Assembly: GCA_050084515.1 (NCBI GenBank)
Contig: CM114272.1
Coordinates: forward strand, 16,182,001 to 16,246,000
From: Blasia pusilla
Taxonomy: Eukaryota > Marchantiophyta > Marchantiopsida > Blasiales
DNA length: 64,000 bases
Direction of reading: 5' to 3'
Shown: positions 23,855 to 33,865 of the stretch, in pieces
How positions within the stretch are numbered: position 1 is the stretch's first letter
Layout: each line of letters opens with the position of its first letter
Made by a program: the position numbers and the translations under genes
The notes under the pieces: generated by a model
Database searches by the model: none
Told to the model about the DNA's origin: nothing
Seen by the model: only the letters and a program-made list of their open reading frames with translations

Positions 23855-24161
23855 AGAGCTCGTTATCTCTTTGTTGAACCTCTTGGCATAAGGCAGTGGA
23901 GCTATGGTCCCTTGGCTTATGAGTGTAACCCAAGCCTCACATTAGGAGAGTGGGTTTGGTTTGACATGAGAGAGAGTGCACACCTTTGAGAGCTATGGTG
24001 TGAGATGGTGTAGAGAGAGATTGGATCTTACTTTATTGGAGATACTTTGGTACTTCTTATCTCGTTGTTTGGATGTCATGAGTTAGCATGGTATCGTGCA
24101 TGTTTGTATGTGTGTTCGGTGACAGCGATGAATGTTGTGTAGTGATGTGTATACACAGGAC
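23342..24161 (+). repeat. 3' LTR region of copy C with repeated end block
   Basis: The polypurine tract AGGGGGGCGA is followed by a block starting TTGGAGATATTTTGG (about 23342-23469), then the LTR-like body starting TGTCACGTC (23470-23982). The first block recurs at about 24038-24161. Which of the two starts is the true LTR boundary is unresolved, because copy A and the fragment at 53619 both begin exactly at TG(T/C)CACGTC without the first block. Confidence 0.6.
23791..23850. repeat. (AG)30 microsatellite inside LTR
   Basis: Sixty bases of uninterrupted AG. Copy A has the related but unexpanded GAGAGAGAG at about 9180, so the expansion is specific to this copy. Confidence 0.98.
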
Positions 24162-25869
24162 AGACTCAACAATCCTATAAAACTCATCACAAAGTAATCC
24201 ATTTTGCAGGACCATACTCGTCAACCTAGACTCAATCAAAGTCCTATCACAATTAAGTGTGGCTAACCTTCGTTCCATTCCCTTAAAAAGTCTATGCATT
24301 TCTATCATCCAACTTTAAGCCAACATTTGGTTGATGCTATACTCAATCGATCCTTCCTCAACCCGTTCCTCTAGAGAACCAGTAACAAAACTGATGGACA
24401 AATCCGTGATGCTTCTTCTCCACTTTTTGCCTCTCTATCACCGTGCGTAAGAACTCTATATGTACACAAGGTTTCAGTGTTGATTCCTTGTAGGGAAAAT
24501 TGTAAATAGCCTTATCCCATCTGGACCATTCCCGACCTTAAACTAGGCTCCAATGTGCCATCTACCCATCTCTATTTTAGTCTTCCGATCCATCTTTGTC
24601 TCTCTCTCCACTCTCTATGATATCTCTCACACAATTTTCTACTCTGCATGAGCTCTATGATCTCTGTTGAGACTTATACTTTGCTAAACACTATTTCACC
24701 CGTCGGCCAAACCAGGGAGTTCATAATAAACCTTGACTACTTATTATGTTTTACTCCTTCTTTACTAAATTAAAATTTCTTAGTCTCCTTGAACCTGAGC
24801 AACATCGTCAGAACCTCAAGAAGGAAATCCTATACATTCAATAAGAATCATTTAGCAATACGAAGAAAGATCAGCCAAACAAAATTTGCCCACCGTAGAA
24901 AACAACATTGCCAACCCTATTGTAATGGTTGGTCATTTGCAGATAGCTACTTACTTAAATGGAAGAACATATGTTCCTCTACATTTAGAGACATGCAATG
25001 TTGTGGGTACCGTGGAAACGTTATCTACAATAATCAATGAACAAAGATGTGTGTAGTGCACTCATCAACATATCCACCCTATGCACTATGTAATGGATTC
25101 CTAAAAGATTACATTATACCAAAACCATAGCACTTCCACATTTGTGATCTATGCACCTTAACCCAACCACGAACTAACTTCAATGTATATATGACACCTT
25201 CATACATTAGAAATATCCTTAACGTTAATCCCCTTGAACTGCAACTTTTATCTATAGCATACTCCAGGATATGCATTGAGGAGAATTCAATGGGTTGCAT
25301 AAAGGTTTTTTTTATATGACATCACTTCTAGACTCTCCTCTTGTCCCCCTTAATTGTAGCAATCCTCTAGGGGGCTGGTATTATGGCATGAGAGAGGAAG
25401 AGAGGAGAGGAAGAGAGGAAGAGATTAGAGTCTCTCTTAAAAAAAAGGGCCAGATCCGCCTCCTCTCTTCAAAACTTTTTGACATATTTGAAATTTTTGT
25501 TTGCTTTCAAATTCATGAAATCTTTAGAAGAAAGTAGGTAATGGTCCACATTCGGGCCTTAAGAAACCTCCTTTTTTCAGGGGGCGAAAAAAAGTAGACA
25601 TCATAAACATTTTTCCATCACTCTCCATGTGAGCCTAAGTTTCTTCACATTGCATGTCTCAATCTTCAGTAAGCTGTGCCCAGGGTTTTTTTTTTTAGGA
25701 CCATGGGCAAATAATGTGACTAGAAGTAGCAATCTCATCTCAATGAAAGGTTCAAATAAAGACCAACTTTGTGAAATGTGAACACAGGAGACGATAATTA
25801 AACCAAAATATTGTCAACTGTCTGGAGTAAAGAGAAACTGATGTCCCTTCATTCAGATCCTAAATCTGA
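24162..25869. other. No recognised gene
   Basis: The region is AT-rich with short ORFs only. A GAGAGGA-rich simple-sequence patch lies at about 25385-25430 and several poly-A and poly-T runs near 25440-25700. Nothing else is seen. Confidence 0.45.
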
Positions 25870-26043
25870 TAAACCGAGAAGCTGCATCCCTCCCAACCCG
25901 TCCGAATTTTACAGGTTCCAACTCTTGCAACCCGTCGAATCAGATGGCTTGCACCCCTTGCAAGCAATCTCACCATAACAAAGGAAAGATTTTGAGAAGT
26001 GATTCCATTCCATCTTGCACCCACGGAAATTTAACTCTTTGGG

Positions 26044-27190
26044 AATCCGAAATGGCAATCCGACAGGTTATAGGAATCAAACACATCTTAGAGAAGAAAA
26101 GAAGCCTAAGACTAGTTTGACGATACTAGGGGAACGAGCCAAAAGTGAAAAAGCCCGTCACAATGCCTATGAATTTGGTCTCCCAGGGAAAGAGTCCGAT
26201 CACTCAAGCTACCAATTTGTCGGAATCCGACAGCTTGCCTGGAAATGGTTGAAAAGTCGCAGTGGTCAAAAAGTGAAAAGTTGCAGTGGTCAAAAAGTGA
26301 AAAGTTGCAACCCGTCGGAATCCGACGGGTTGCAAAATTGTAATTCTGAGTAGCTAGACGAACACAATCCACAAGTCCAAAAAATTTGGTTGAAAAAATC
26401 ATTATCAATTGAAAAAATCTCGTCATTTATTACATCTGAAGGAATCTCAGAAATGTACATTTGATCTAGTTTATGATTTCTTTAGCCTCGTCATCTACAA
26501 ATTTACTCCTAACTCTCATAGGTTCATGTACAAAAGGAATGTCTTGGGATACAAGTGGCTCCTCTGGCCGATTGTAGACGGGGATCGAAAATATTGGCAA
26601 ATTCGAGAGCCTTGGCCCCCCCCTAGGTATACCATAACGGTCCGATGTAACCTGATTTGAGTCCCATCGCCTTCCTCGGCAGTATATCTTCTACACTCTC
26701 CAATGTGACACCCATCCAATATGAATATGTGCTCCGTCCTTGGAAATACCATGATGGCAATCCCACAGGTAGAAGGAATCCAACATGTCTTAGAGAAGAG
26801 AAGAAGCTTACGCCTTGTTTGACGATACTAGGGGAAGGTGCCAAAGTGAAGAAGCCCGCGGGAATGCCTCTAAAGAGTCCGAAAGAGTCCGATCACTCAC
26901 GCAGCCAACATGTCGGAATCCGACAGGTTGCCTGGAAGTGGTTAAAAAGGTTCAGTGGTCAAAAAGTGAAAAGTTGCAAGCCGTGGAAATCCGCCAGGTT
27001 GCAAAATAGAAGTCCTCAGAGTACATAAACGATCATATTCGACAAGACCAAAAAAGATATTCAGCAAACTTTTACAAACACCATCATCGTTTGAAAAAAT
27101 CTTGTCCTTTATTACATCCGAAAGAAGCTCATAACTGTACATTTGATCTATTCTATGAAATATGTTGCCTCGTCATAAAATAAATCCCTA
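26044..27190. repeat. Direct repeat pair (about 0.45 kb each)
   Basis: The segment at about 26044-26512 recurs at about 26752-27190, offset near 707 bases. Shared words include ACACATCTTAGAGAAGA-like, TTTGACGATACTAGGGGAA, GTGGTCAAAAAGTGAAAAG and TGTACATTTGATCTA. It lies just past the 3' end of the minus-strand methyltransferase gene. It may be a tandem duplication of that gene's 3' flank or part of a terminal array. Confidence 0.75.
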
Positions 27191-27233
27191 CTCCAAACGC
27201 TGCAGTCAAGCTGGGTCCTTGAGTTCTTTGAAC

Positions 27234-27746
27234 TCACTCGTCATCGTCCGAGAGCTCTTCCAAGATTACTGTCGGCCTTGCCGTCCCGATTTTTGGAATC
27301 ATGGGAAATGACGATGGTGTCACTACCAATGGTGGGTCTGGAACCGGAGCTCTCGGCTTCGGAGGAGAGTTGTACGCCCCAACTATCCTGTCGTAATCTG
27401 TCTTTGCCTCCTTACAAAGGTCAAAGAGTTGCTGCCTTCCCTCAAGGCAGAGAATGTTCCTGCCACTCTGCCAGGCGCCTCTAATACTTGCCCCTGAAAG
27501 GCCCACTAAGTCGAACACCAAGTCACCCGGCCTCGAGCAGAGCTCGATGAGCGTTTGCATCAGGGTTGGCGACTTTTCCCTTCCTCCAAGTAAGGGGGTA
27601 TCATCTTGAATGTAAATTCCCGGGGGGGAATTGTATAAACTATCTAAGCTGTATCCATCGGAGCATGGATCCACAGGATCCAGGATCTTAAACACCTGGA
27701 AGTTGTGCTCGGGCCGAACAAAGGAGTAAACATAGGAGTGGTCCAT
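27234..27746 (-). pseudogene. Amino-methyltransferase-like C-terminal domain (motif X and I)
   Basis: The 170-residue reading starts MDHSYVYSFVRPEHNFQVF. Residues of GREKSPTLMQTLIELCSRPGD match the beta-class pattern K-x-x-x-LM-x-x-L-I-x-x-x-x-x-PGD, and VFDLVGLSGASIRGAWQSGR corresponds to the family's D-P-F-x-G-x-G-T-T motif followed by the cofactor-binding acidic residue in NILCLEG. The core reads DLVGLSGAS instead of DPFxGSGTT, so binding of S-adenosylmethionine may be weakened. The tail is Pro-rich and ends in the acidic ELSDDDE. The upstream splice acceptor could not be placed: a TGA lies in frame before the first Met. Confidence 0.65.
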
Positions 27747-27895
27747 GTGTAAAGAAGTACGTTGGAAACAATGTCAGCAACAAGAAAGAGCTACTTGGCC
27801 ACTGGTCTACTCTCAGTATGGTGACAAAATAATCAACACGTCCCCAAAGAACTTCGCTTAACCCTAGAGAACTTCTTTATAATCCTAACATTGGA

Positions 27896-28225
27896 GCAAC
27901 TTGTCGGAGTCCGACGGGTTGTTTTACAAGTGTTAGTGTTTTTTTGTCCATGAGCAACCCGTCGGAAGGCGACAGGTTGCTGGCTTAGAGCAGCCCATGG
28001 TTGGCTAAGAGCAACCCGTCGCTTTCCGACAGGTTGCATCATTCCAGAAACACAAGGAAAAATCATGAGCACTTGCAACCCGTCGGGTTCCGACGGGTTG
28101 CATTCACCCAATAGAGACTTGCGGTAAATTTGCAACCCGTCGCTTTCAGACGGATTGCACCACTGAAGTCTCCAGCTCAAACAATCCGACGGATTGCATG
28201 TAGAGATGCAACCCGTCGGAGAAAG
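27896..28225. repeat. Palindrome array in methyltransferase intron (3' intron)
   Basis: At least five palindromes of about 27 bases occur at roughly 27898, 27955, 28012, 28076 and 28131, spaced near 57-64 bases, followed by rearranged half-sites near 28182 and 28208. Outer arms (GCAACCCGTC) are better conserved than the central bases. The array lies in the intron between the motif IV-like and motif I-like exons. Confidence 0.85.
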
Positions 28226-28269
28226 ACAATTTGGATACAAATTTAGAGCTCTTACCCGAATTTGACTCG

Positions 28270-28610
28270 TCGCGGATCGGAGTGGGTACTCGTTCTTCAT
28301 GACCCACGATTGCGCCGTCCTCCACTTCAGTGACCTCTTGACGCACTGGAGGTTAAAGAGCTTGTCCTCGCTCCCTCCAGTCAAAACTAAGAAACAGCCC
28401 CTGTCAGTGAGATAAGCGTCTGCAAATGAAAACAGGAGTGCGATCTAGTTACAAGAAAGAGGGACATTCCAGTCTAGGACCCCATCGGACGGATTCTCGT
28501 CCCACAAGCGCAACCCCGAGGGCGCCTCAGCGACGAGGAGATCCATCGCCACCTCTTCAACCTTCCCATGGACCCTCCAGGGAACGTGACCGTTTCGTTG
28601 AAGCTTCCAT
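28270..28610 (-). pseudogene. Motif IV-like region of the amino-methyltransferase
   Basis: One frame gives VEEVAMDLLVAEAPSGLRLW then DENPSDGVLDWNVPL; after a probable small intron, DAYLTDRGCFLVLTGGSEDK and LKWRTAQSWVMKNEYPLR follow. In beta-class enzymes the catalytic box is Asp-Pro-Pro-Tyr preceded by a strand and followed by a Gly-Gly turn. Here the candidate box is Glu-Ala-Pro-Ser, clearly degenerate. The exon ends at about 28266 with a GTAAGA donor. Confidence 0.5.
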
Positions 28611-30329
28611 CCCAGGATTGTCAATTTCTCGATGGCGGGTGTCGACGCTTGGGAATTGAAATTTTCAGCTCATCCAGAAGATTCGTGCAATGAAAAACGA
28701 CGCTTGTCCGGATCGTTGTTTCTCTATGTCTTCCCAAGGATGATGGAGTGTATTCCACATCATAATCTGCTCCCTGGGACAACCCTGGCACCTCTCGCTT
28801 CCGCTTCTCCCGAGTCTGCGGTTGGCTTGTTGGGATCTCTATGACCTCAGACTCTGGTGGAGTTTTTTTTGCGGAGGACCTGGTCCGACCATGTCTCCCT
28901 GCTCGCCCGGATGATTGCGGCTCTCGCCTTGAATTTTTAGCCTCTCTTCGGGAAGACTCGGCCTTAGAATTCTTCGATCCCCTCGCCTTGGCTTTGAGAC
29001 CCACTATAAATTTGTCCTTAGCGGTGACGACCTTAGACACCAACTCCGTTGTCTCGAGGGCTTGCTCCTCCGCATCTCCTCCGAAAAAATCTTCAGGCTG
29101 CATAAAATTGGGGATGTCGTCCCTACCTGCGGCCACTGCATCATAGAGTAGGCGTAGATCTTTCTCGGTTATGTTCTGAGGGTCGTTGAAGTTTTGCCAA
29201 ATCGGGCAATTCTCCACCTCCCAATCGGACATGCTATAAGCCATCTCCATGTCGTACATGGAAAATGTCTCTCCATCAGGCGGAGAAGCCCACAATTTGC
29301 AGGCTGCCGGTATTTTTTGCGAGTTACCTGCATTCTTACAATGGACGAGGTATCTGAACACCATGCGTTGGGAAGCTCTTAGTCGAGATGCATCGGCCGC
29401 CTGCTCCTGAAGATCTTGCTTCTTCTTTGCGAAATCCCTTTTTTTTGCTTCTATTTCGCCTGAGGGAGGATGCGATCCTTGAACATCATCCTGAAACCTG
29501 AGTTTTTAAAGGGCTTGTCCCGCATGTCATCCAGCCAAAGTTCAAAATCTTCAGCACTCTCCGGGCTTGCTTCCTCCGAAACTAGCTCTATTCTTTTCGG
29601 CTCCGCTTGGAGATCCACGAGCATGGACTTCCCGAGAAGCCGCCACGCGTTGAGAATGACCATTAACGGAGCCAGTGGGAGACCAGTGAATCAGAGACAC
29701 TCGGAGGATGGTGTTCCGCCCTCTTTTGGGCCTCTGTGCCCTCGAGACTGATTTTCATCAATCGGATTCTCCTTAATTCGCTAATTCCAGACAAGGCAAA
29801 TCGATGCACGCAATCGAGAGACACTTTCTCCCCAATCCGACCTTGCACATCTTCATCCCTCTTCTGCTGGCGCTTGATTATTGCCTTCAGGTCCTTGTAG
29901 AAATCAGGGCCAAGTTCGGGGTTGAGAATGGCGATGTAGCGCTGCATCTTGCTTGCCGTGTACTTTGTAGTTGCAGATACTGCAGCTTGGATGAACTTTG
30001 CACGCTCAGACACAGACACTTTCTTCCTCCGCTCCAGCTCCAATGCAACGCTCTTTTTGGCGGCCTGTATCTTCGACCAGCAAAGGATTGTCACGGTCGC
30101 ATCTTGGGAAATAAATTTAATTATCCCAAGTCTTTTTTTTATTTGAGCACCCTTTGCCAGCATCTCATTTACAAGGGTGTCGCCCAAGAACCCCTTGTTC
30201 TGTGCCGGGTGCGTCGTTAGCACTTTCTTCACCCGATCGCAATCCTGGATCCAATGGTGGGTGATATTCCCCTCCGATACAATCCTGCACATCCAAAATC
30301 AATATAAGAAATTTTGCAAGGTACATGGG

Positions 30330-30565
30330 TTCCTGCAACCCGTCGAACTCCGACAGGTCGTCATAGCTCATGGTCGGAATGGTAGCTATGAGCTAAACTT
30401 TGCAACCCATCGGAGTCGGACGGATTGCATTAGATTTGTGATTGCCTGGTTTCAACCTGTCAGACTTCGACGGGTTGTCAGATAATTTGTATTTAGAGAG
30501 TGGATATCGAGAGAAAAGTGAACATATCAACCCGTCAGAGTCCGACGGGTTGCGCAATTTCAATT
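30330..30565. repeat. Palindrome cluster, start of ParB intron
   Basis: Four palindromes with arms close to GCAACCCGTCGGA occur at about 30335, 30400, 30452 and 30528. They sit directly beyond the splice acceptor at 30284 in the intron of the minus-strand gene. Confidence 0.85.
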
Positions 30566-30612
30566 AAAGCTGCAATTTGATGCCAAAAATGTAGCTCCCC
30601 TACTTCCAAATG

Positions 30613-31033
30613 CAACCTGTCGAACTCCGACGAGTTGCTTTCGGACAAAAACATCAAAAAACATCCAAAAACAGTTGCGAGTTAAGCAACCCGTCAAACT
30701 CCGACGAGTTGCTTTCTTCAAAAAACATCCGAAAACAGCGGCCAGTCGAGCAACTTGTCAAACTCCGATGAGTTGCTTTTGGCCAAAAACATCCTAAACC
30801 TGTGGTCAATCGAACAACTCGTCGGACTCCGACGAGTTGCTTTCGGCCAAAAACATCCTAAACGTGTGGTCAGTCGAACAACTCGTTGGAGTCCGACAAG
30901 TTACTTTCGGCCAAAAACATCCTAAACCAGTGATCAGTTGAACAACTCGTCGGAGTCCAACGAGTTGCTTTCGGCCAAAAACATCCCAAAAATAGTGGCG
31001 ACTCAAACAACTTTTTGGAGTCCAACAGTTTGC
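30613..31033. repeat. 64-bp minisatellite built on the palindrome
   Basis: Seven units start at 30613, 30687, 30751, 30815, 30879, 30943 and 31008; spacing is 74, 64, 64, 64, 64 and 65 bases. Each unit is the palindrome plus a spacer with GGCCAAAAACATCC. Paired changes in both arms, for example CGTCGGAC to GTCCGACG forms, suggest the palindrome itself is retained while the outer bases drift to CAACTCGTC/GACGAGTTG. Confidence 0.92.
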
Positions 31034-31050
31034 AGCAAGAGGAAACTTAC

Positions 31051-31454
31051 GTGTTCATTGCATGCATGCCCATCTCCACGGTCACCATGTGATGAGGATA
31101 TGGATGTAGCATGACTTCCTTCACGCAAAAACGTGCCTCCAATGAGTTTGGGCGCTCCTCTGCAAACTGGATCCATGCCATGAACCTGTGGTTTCCATCC
31201 CACATGAAGAAATACAAGTTCCCCATCCAGCTGAATTCCGTCCCCTCTATCGCCCTTCTGAATTCCTGATCTCTCATCCTACAGAATGTGAGGAGCGCTT
31301 CCAAGTCCTCCTCCGTAACCAGCGCTTGGGTTCCATGTTCATCGTCAGGCTGAACATAGAACGGAGGGAAGCTGTCGACGTAGGATGCTGTCGCTGCCGA
31401 TTGTTTCAGCCTCGCAATATCCTCGTCAGACTGAATTTTGCGGACGTACTCCAT
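31051..31454 (-). pseudogene. ParB-like domain exon
   Basis: The 135-residue reading has ALVTEEDLEALLTFCRMRDQ, then the motif WDGNHRFMAWIQ, then a short beta-rich stretch ending PYPHHMVTVEMG. ParB/Srx-fold proteins carry DGxHR in the same context, where the Arg binds nucleotide or DNA phosphate. The exon closes at 31051 with a perfect GTAAGT donor and joins 30284 in frame. Only this one motif supports the call, so a ParB identity is probable but not proved. Confidence 0.55.
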
Positions 31455-32199
31455 TGTTCACAATCGACAAAGTGGAATTCTCGGGGCGTTCTGGCCTTCC
31501 ATCAGTGCCATCTGCTTTACCACTTGTCACAACGGGGATAAGGTCAATAAGCTACACTGAATTGCCATTGAATTGCAGCATGGGCCTTACATAACTCAAA
31601 GAACACAAATCCTCTCTTACCCGCTCGAAGATTGGGTCGGTGTCTTGGCCAACCAACTGCTCTGGGACAGCAGCTCGCAAGTCCACTGGAAACTCGTCAA
31701 TCCGATAGAGGTTGATTTCTTCCGCCGGGCTTAGAGACGAGGATGACCGCTCTCCTGCTTCTTCAGTGATGTCCATCATCTCCACGCTGGCGATCCTCAT
31801 GACCTCATCATCCGTCACTTGAACTTCGGCCGTTTTGGCTATATTGATTGTGTCCCCGGACTTCATCGGGGATATTTCCTGCATCTCAACACGTTCGATT
31901 GGACGGGCATGGCTTTCTTCCATGGCAATCGCTTTTTCCCTCCGAGCTTTTGCCAATTCTTCTCTCCTCACCGACGCGTCCCGACACTTCTTTTCACGCT
32001 TTTTGTCGGCGATCCTTTTCTTCAAGGCCTGCAATGCCTCAGCCTCTGCATTCTATTTTTTGAGTGCCTCATTTACACGTTTTGCAAAAAGCTCCTGCTT
32101 GTGCATCTCCGCTTCCCTTTCCCGCTCCTCGATTTCTTGCTGCCTTATCTTATTCGCTAAACGAGACCCTTGAGATGATGAAGCAGGAGTCCTCATGGA

Positions 32200-32443
32200 C
32201 TTGGGAGTGAAGCTCCCAACCTTGTTTGCTTGAGATTATTTCCTCGTCATTGTTCTCGAAAATGCCTCCTATGCACAAGGAAATTGCTCTCTGTGCATGA
32301 TGAATCGGCTCTAGAAATCGCCTTGATGAGTCGCTTTGCTGATGTCGCGATGAGTCGCCTTGATGAGTAGCTCGAATTGTCTCGCGATCGTTTGCTCGAA
32401 TCGTCTCGTCATCGTTCGCTTGAATCGTCTCGCGATGAGTCAT
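32200..32443 (-). other. 5' leader of the ParB/methyltransferase gene with short repeats
   Basis: Between the minus-strand TATA box and the proposed start at 32196 lies a leader containing the repeated word TCGTCTCGCGATCG and GATGAGTCGCCTT in variants (about 32320-32440). An alternative start at 32443 opens a 97-codon ORF (MTHRETIQANDDETIRANDR), whose repeats are low complexity. It could be an N-terminal exon or untranslated leader. Confidence 0.4.
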
Positions 32444-32536
32444 CGTGTAAAGCGCCCCTTGGTATCTGGTCAGCTTCTACGCGGAAGAGCAATTGAGATC
32501 GCAAACCTAAAAACAAAAAATGAGCAAACCTTCCCC

Positions 32537-32544
32537 TATTTATA
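32537..32544 (-). promoter_or_regulatory. TATA box of the ParB/methyltransferase gene
   Basis: TATAAATA on the minus strand, 94 bases upstream of the ATG at 32443 and 341 upstream of 32196, with a short G-rich flank. It is placed at the edge of the palindrome array. Confidence 0.55.
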
Positions 32545-32624
32545 CTTTTCGAGCCGTTGGGCTGACCATTGGGTTGCATTGTCCTTCCGACGGCAAAGTG
32601 TCAGCCGTTATGGAAGTTTGGACG

Positions 32625-33475
32625 TGAAAAAAACCAACCCGACGGCTTCGACGAGTTGCACGCTTCCCGAGGGTTCAAGACATCCGTCCTCGTGGCAACC
32701 CGTCGAAGACTGACAGGTTGCGCGCCTCCGCCGTCTTCGGACAAGAACACGAGATATCCGCGCAATCCGTTGGAGACCGACAGGTTGCGTGCTTATGCCG
32801 TCTTCGGACAAGAACGGGAGCTATCCGCGCAACCCGTCGGAGACCGGTGGGCTGCACGCTTCCCTCGTCTTGGGATAACAAGGCGGGCTTCCAGCGCAAC
32901 TCGTCGGAGGCCGAAAAGTTGCACGCTTCCTTCATGTAAGCATTACAAGGCGAGGCACTTGCGCAACCCGTCTCAGGTCGATAGGTTACACGCCTCCGTC
33001 GTCTTTGGGAAGAAGGCGCGGCACCCGCGCAACTCGTCGGAGTCGACGGGTTGCGCGCCTCCGCCGTCTTTGGGCAAGAAGGTGCGACACCCGTGTAACT
33101 TGTCGGAAACAGACGGGTCGCACGCATCCTTATTGCAAGTGTTACAAGGTGAGGAAATTGCACAACCCGTCTGAGGCCGATAGGTTACACGCCTCCGTCG
33201 TCTTTGGGAAGAAGGCGCGGCACCCGCGCAACTCGTCGGAGATCGACGGGTTGCACGCTTCCTTCATGTTAGCGTTACAAGGTGAGGCAGAAGCGTGCAA
33301 CCCGTTTGAAGCCGACTAGTTGCACGCTTTGCTTATCTTGGGTTAATAGGCGAGGTACCAGGGCAAACCGTCGGTTGTCGACAGGTTGCACGCTTTTCTA
33401 TCCCTCGGGTAACAATGCGACAACGCATAGTTCCGAGGCAACCCATTGCAATCCGACGGGTCACAAGATCTACCC
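32625..33475. repeat. Intergenic palindrome array between divergent genes
   Basis: About a dozen palindromes related to GCAACCCGTCGGA/TCCGACGGGTTGC occur with spacers of about 35-45 bases rich in GCACGCTTCC and CGTCTTTGGG. The array fills most of the space between the two outward TATA boxes at 32537 and 33796. If a protein binds the palindrome, it would control both promoters; that is an inference from layout. Confidence 0.85.
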
Positions 33476-33795
33476 TGAGTTGGACAATCCCGCAAAAGTC
33501 CCCAACGATTGGTTTCCTTAGCATATACAAGCGATATCTTGTGTTTTGATGCTAGAAAAATCGACTTAAAAGACCTTTGGTTGGAAAGAAGGGAGTACCA
33601 ACCCAACGAACTCCAACGGGTTCCAACAAAAAGAAGTGCATGCTTTGCAACCAACGTCTTTGATTCCCAAATTCTGAAATCCACCTGACTCTTACATGTT
33701 GCAACAGAATTGAATCCATTGTGTCAGACAGTTTCACCTACCAAACTTCATCTTGTCAGGAGAATTCTGTCAGGAGAATCTGAGTCCCTATTCAC

Positions 33796-33803
33796 TATAA
33801 ATT
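33796..33803 (+). promoter_or_regulatory. TATA box of the transposase gene
   Basis: TATAAATT, 70 bases upstream of the proposed ATG at 33866, preceded by CTATTCAC and followed by a CATTCTCATTCTC pyrimidine-rich leader. Together with the minus-strand TATA box it gives a divergent promoter pair. Confidence 0.6.
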
Positions 33804-33865
33804 AAACATTCTCATTCTCATTCTCATACCAATTCTCTGTCTCCTCCTCGTAGAATCTTCTAGGA

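Larger units (their letters stand above)
17530..24161 (+). mobile_element. Copy C: longest gypsy copy, protease to 3' LTR
   Basis: The copy begins inside the protease (5' end missing) and continues through methyltransferase, reverse transcriptase, RNase H, integrase, PHD finger, polypurine tract (about 23331-23340) and LTR-like sequence. The protease, methyltransferase and first reverse transcriptase ORFs (starting at 17547, 17817, 18273, 19002 and 19635) all share one frame, which indicates a single polyprotein. It carries many stops, a lost methyltransferase cysteine, a changed YIDD box and a triplicated integrase segment, so it is dead. Confidence 0.88.
27234..32196 (-). pseudogene. ParB-like / beta-class amino-methyltransferase-like protein (spliced, decayed)
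   Basis: The gene reads on the minus strand in at least four blocks. 32196-31552: MRTPASSSQGSRLANK followed by a charged coiled coil (one TAG stop) and a SPAEEINLYRIDEFPVDLRA segment. 31454-31051: contains FMWDGNHRFMAW, like the ParB DGxHR motif. 30284-28270: a Lys-rich helical region, a basic linker (GRAGRHGRTRSSAKK) and a segment with VAMDLLVAEAPSGLRLWDE. 27746-27234: SPTLMQTLIELCSRPGDLVF and a motif I-like segment. The 31051/30284 junction uses GTAAGT and CAG and keeps frame. Methyltransferase motif order (IV-like before I-like) is that of beta-class N6-adenine or N4-cytosine enzymes. Several frameshifts (near 29660 and 29440) and stops make it a pseudogene. Introns hold palindrome arrays. 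Function in DNA modification is inferred. Confidence 0.6.

Noticed and set aside
23712-23933. Ser-Leu repeat protein ORF on the minus strand
   Set aside because: It is produced by the (AG)30 microsatellite in the LTR.
27896-28225. A CRISPR-like array, given regularly spaced short palindromic repeats
   Set aside because: Units are imperfect, the spacing varies between arrays, they lie in introns of a spliced eukaryotic gene, and there are no cas genes.
31819-32173. Plus-strand Phe/Ser-rich ORFs resembling membrane segments
   Set aside because: They are the complement of the charged coiled-coil exon of the minus-strand gene; hydrophobic look is an antisense effect.
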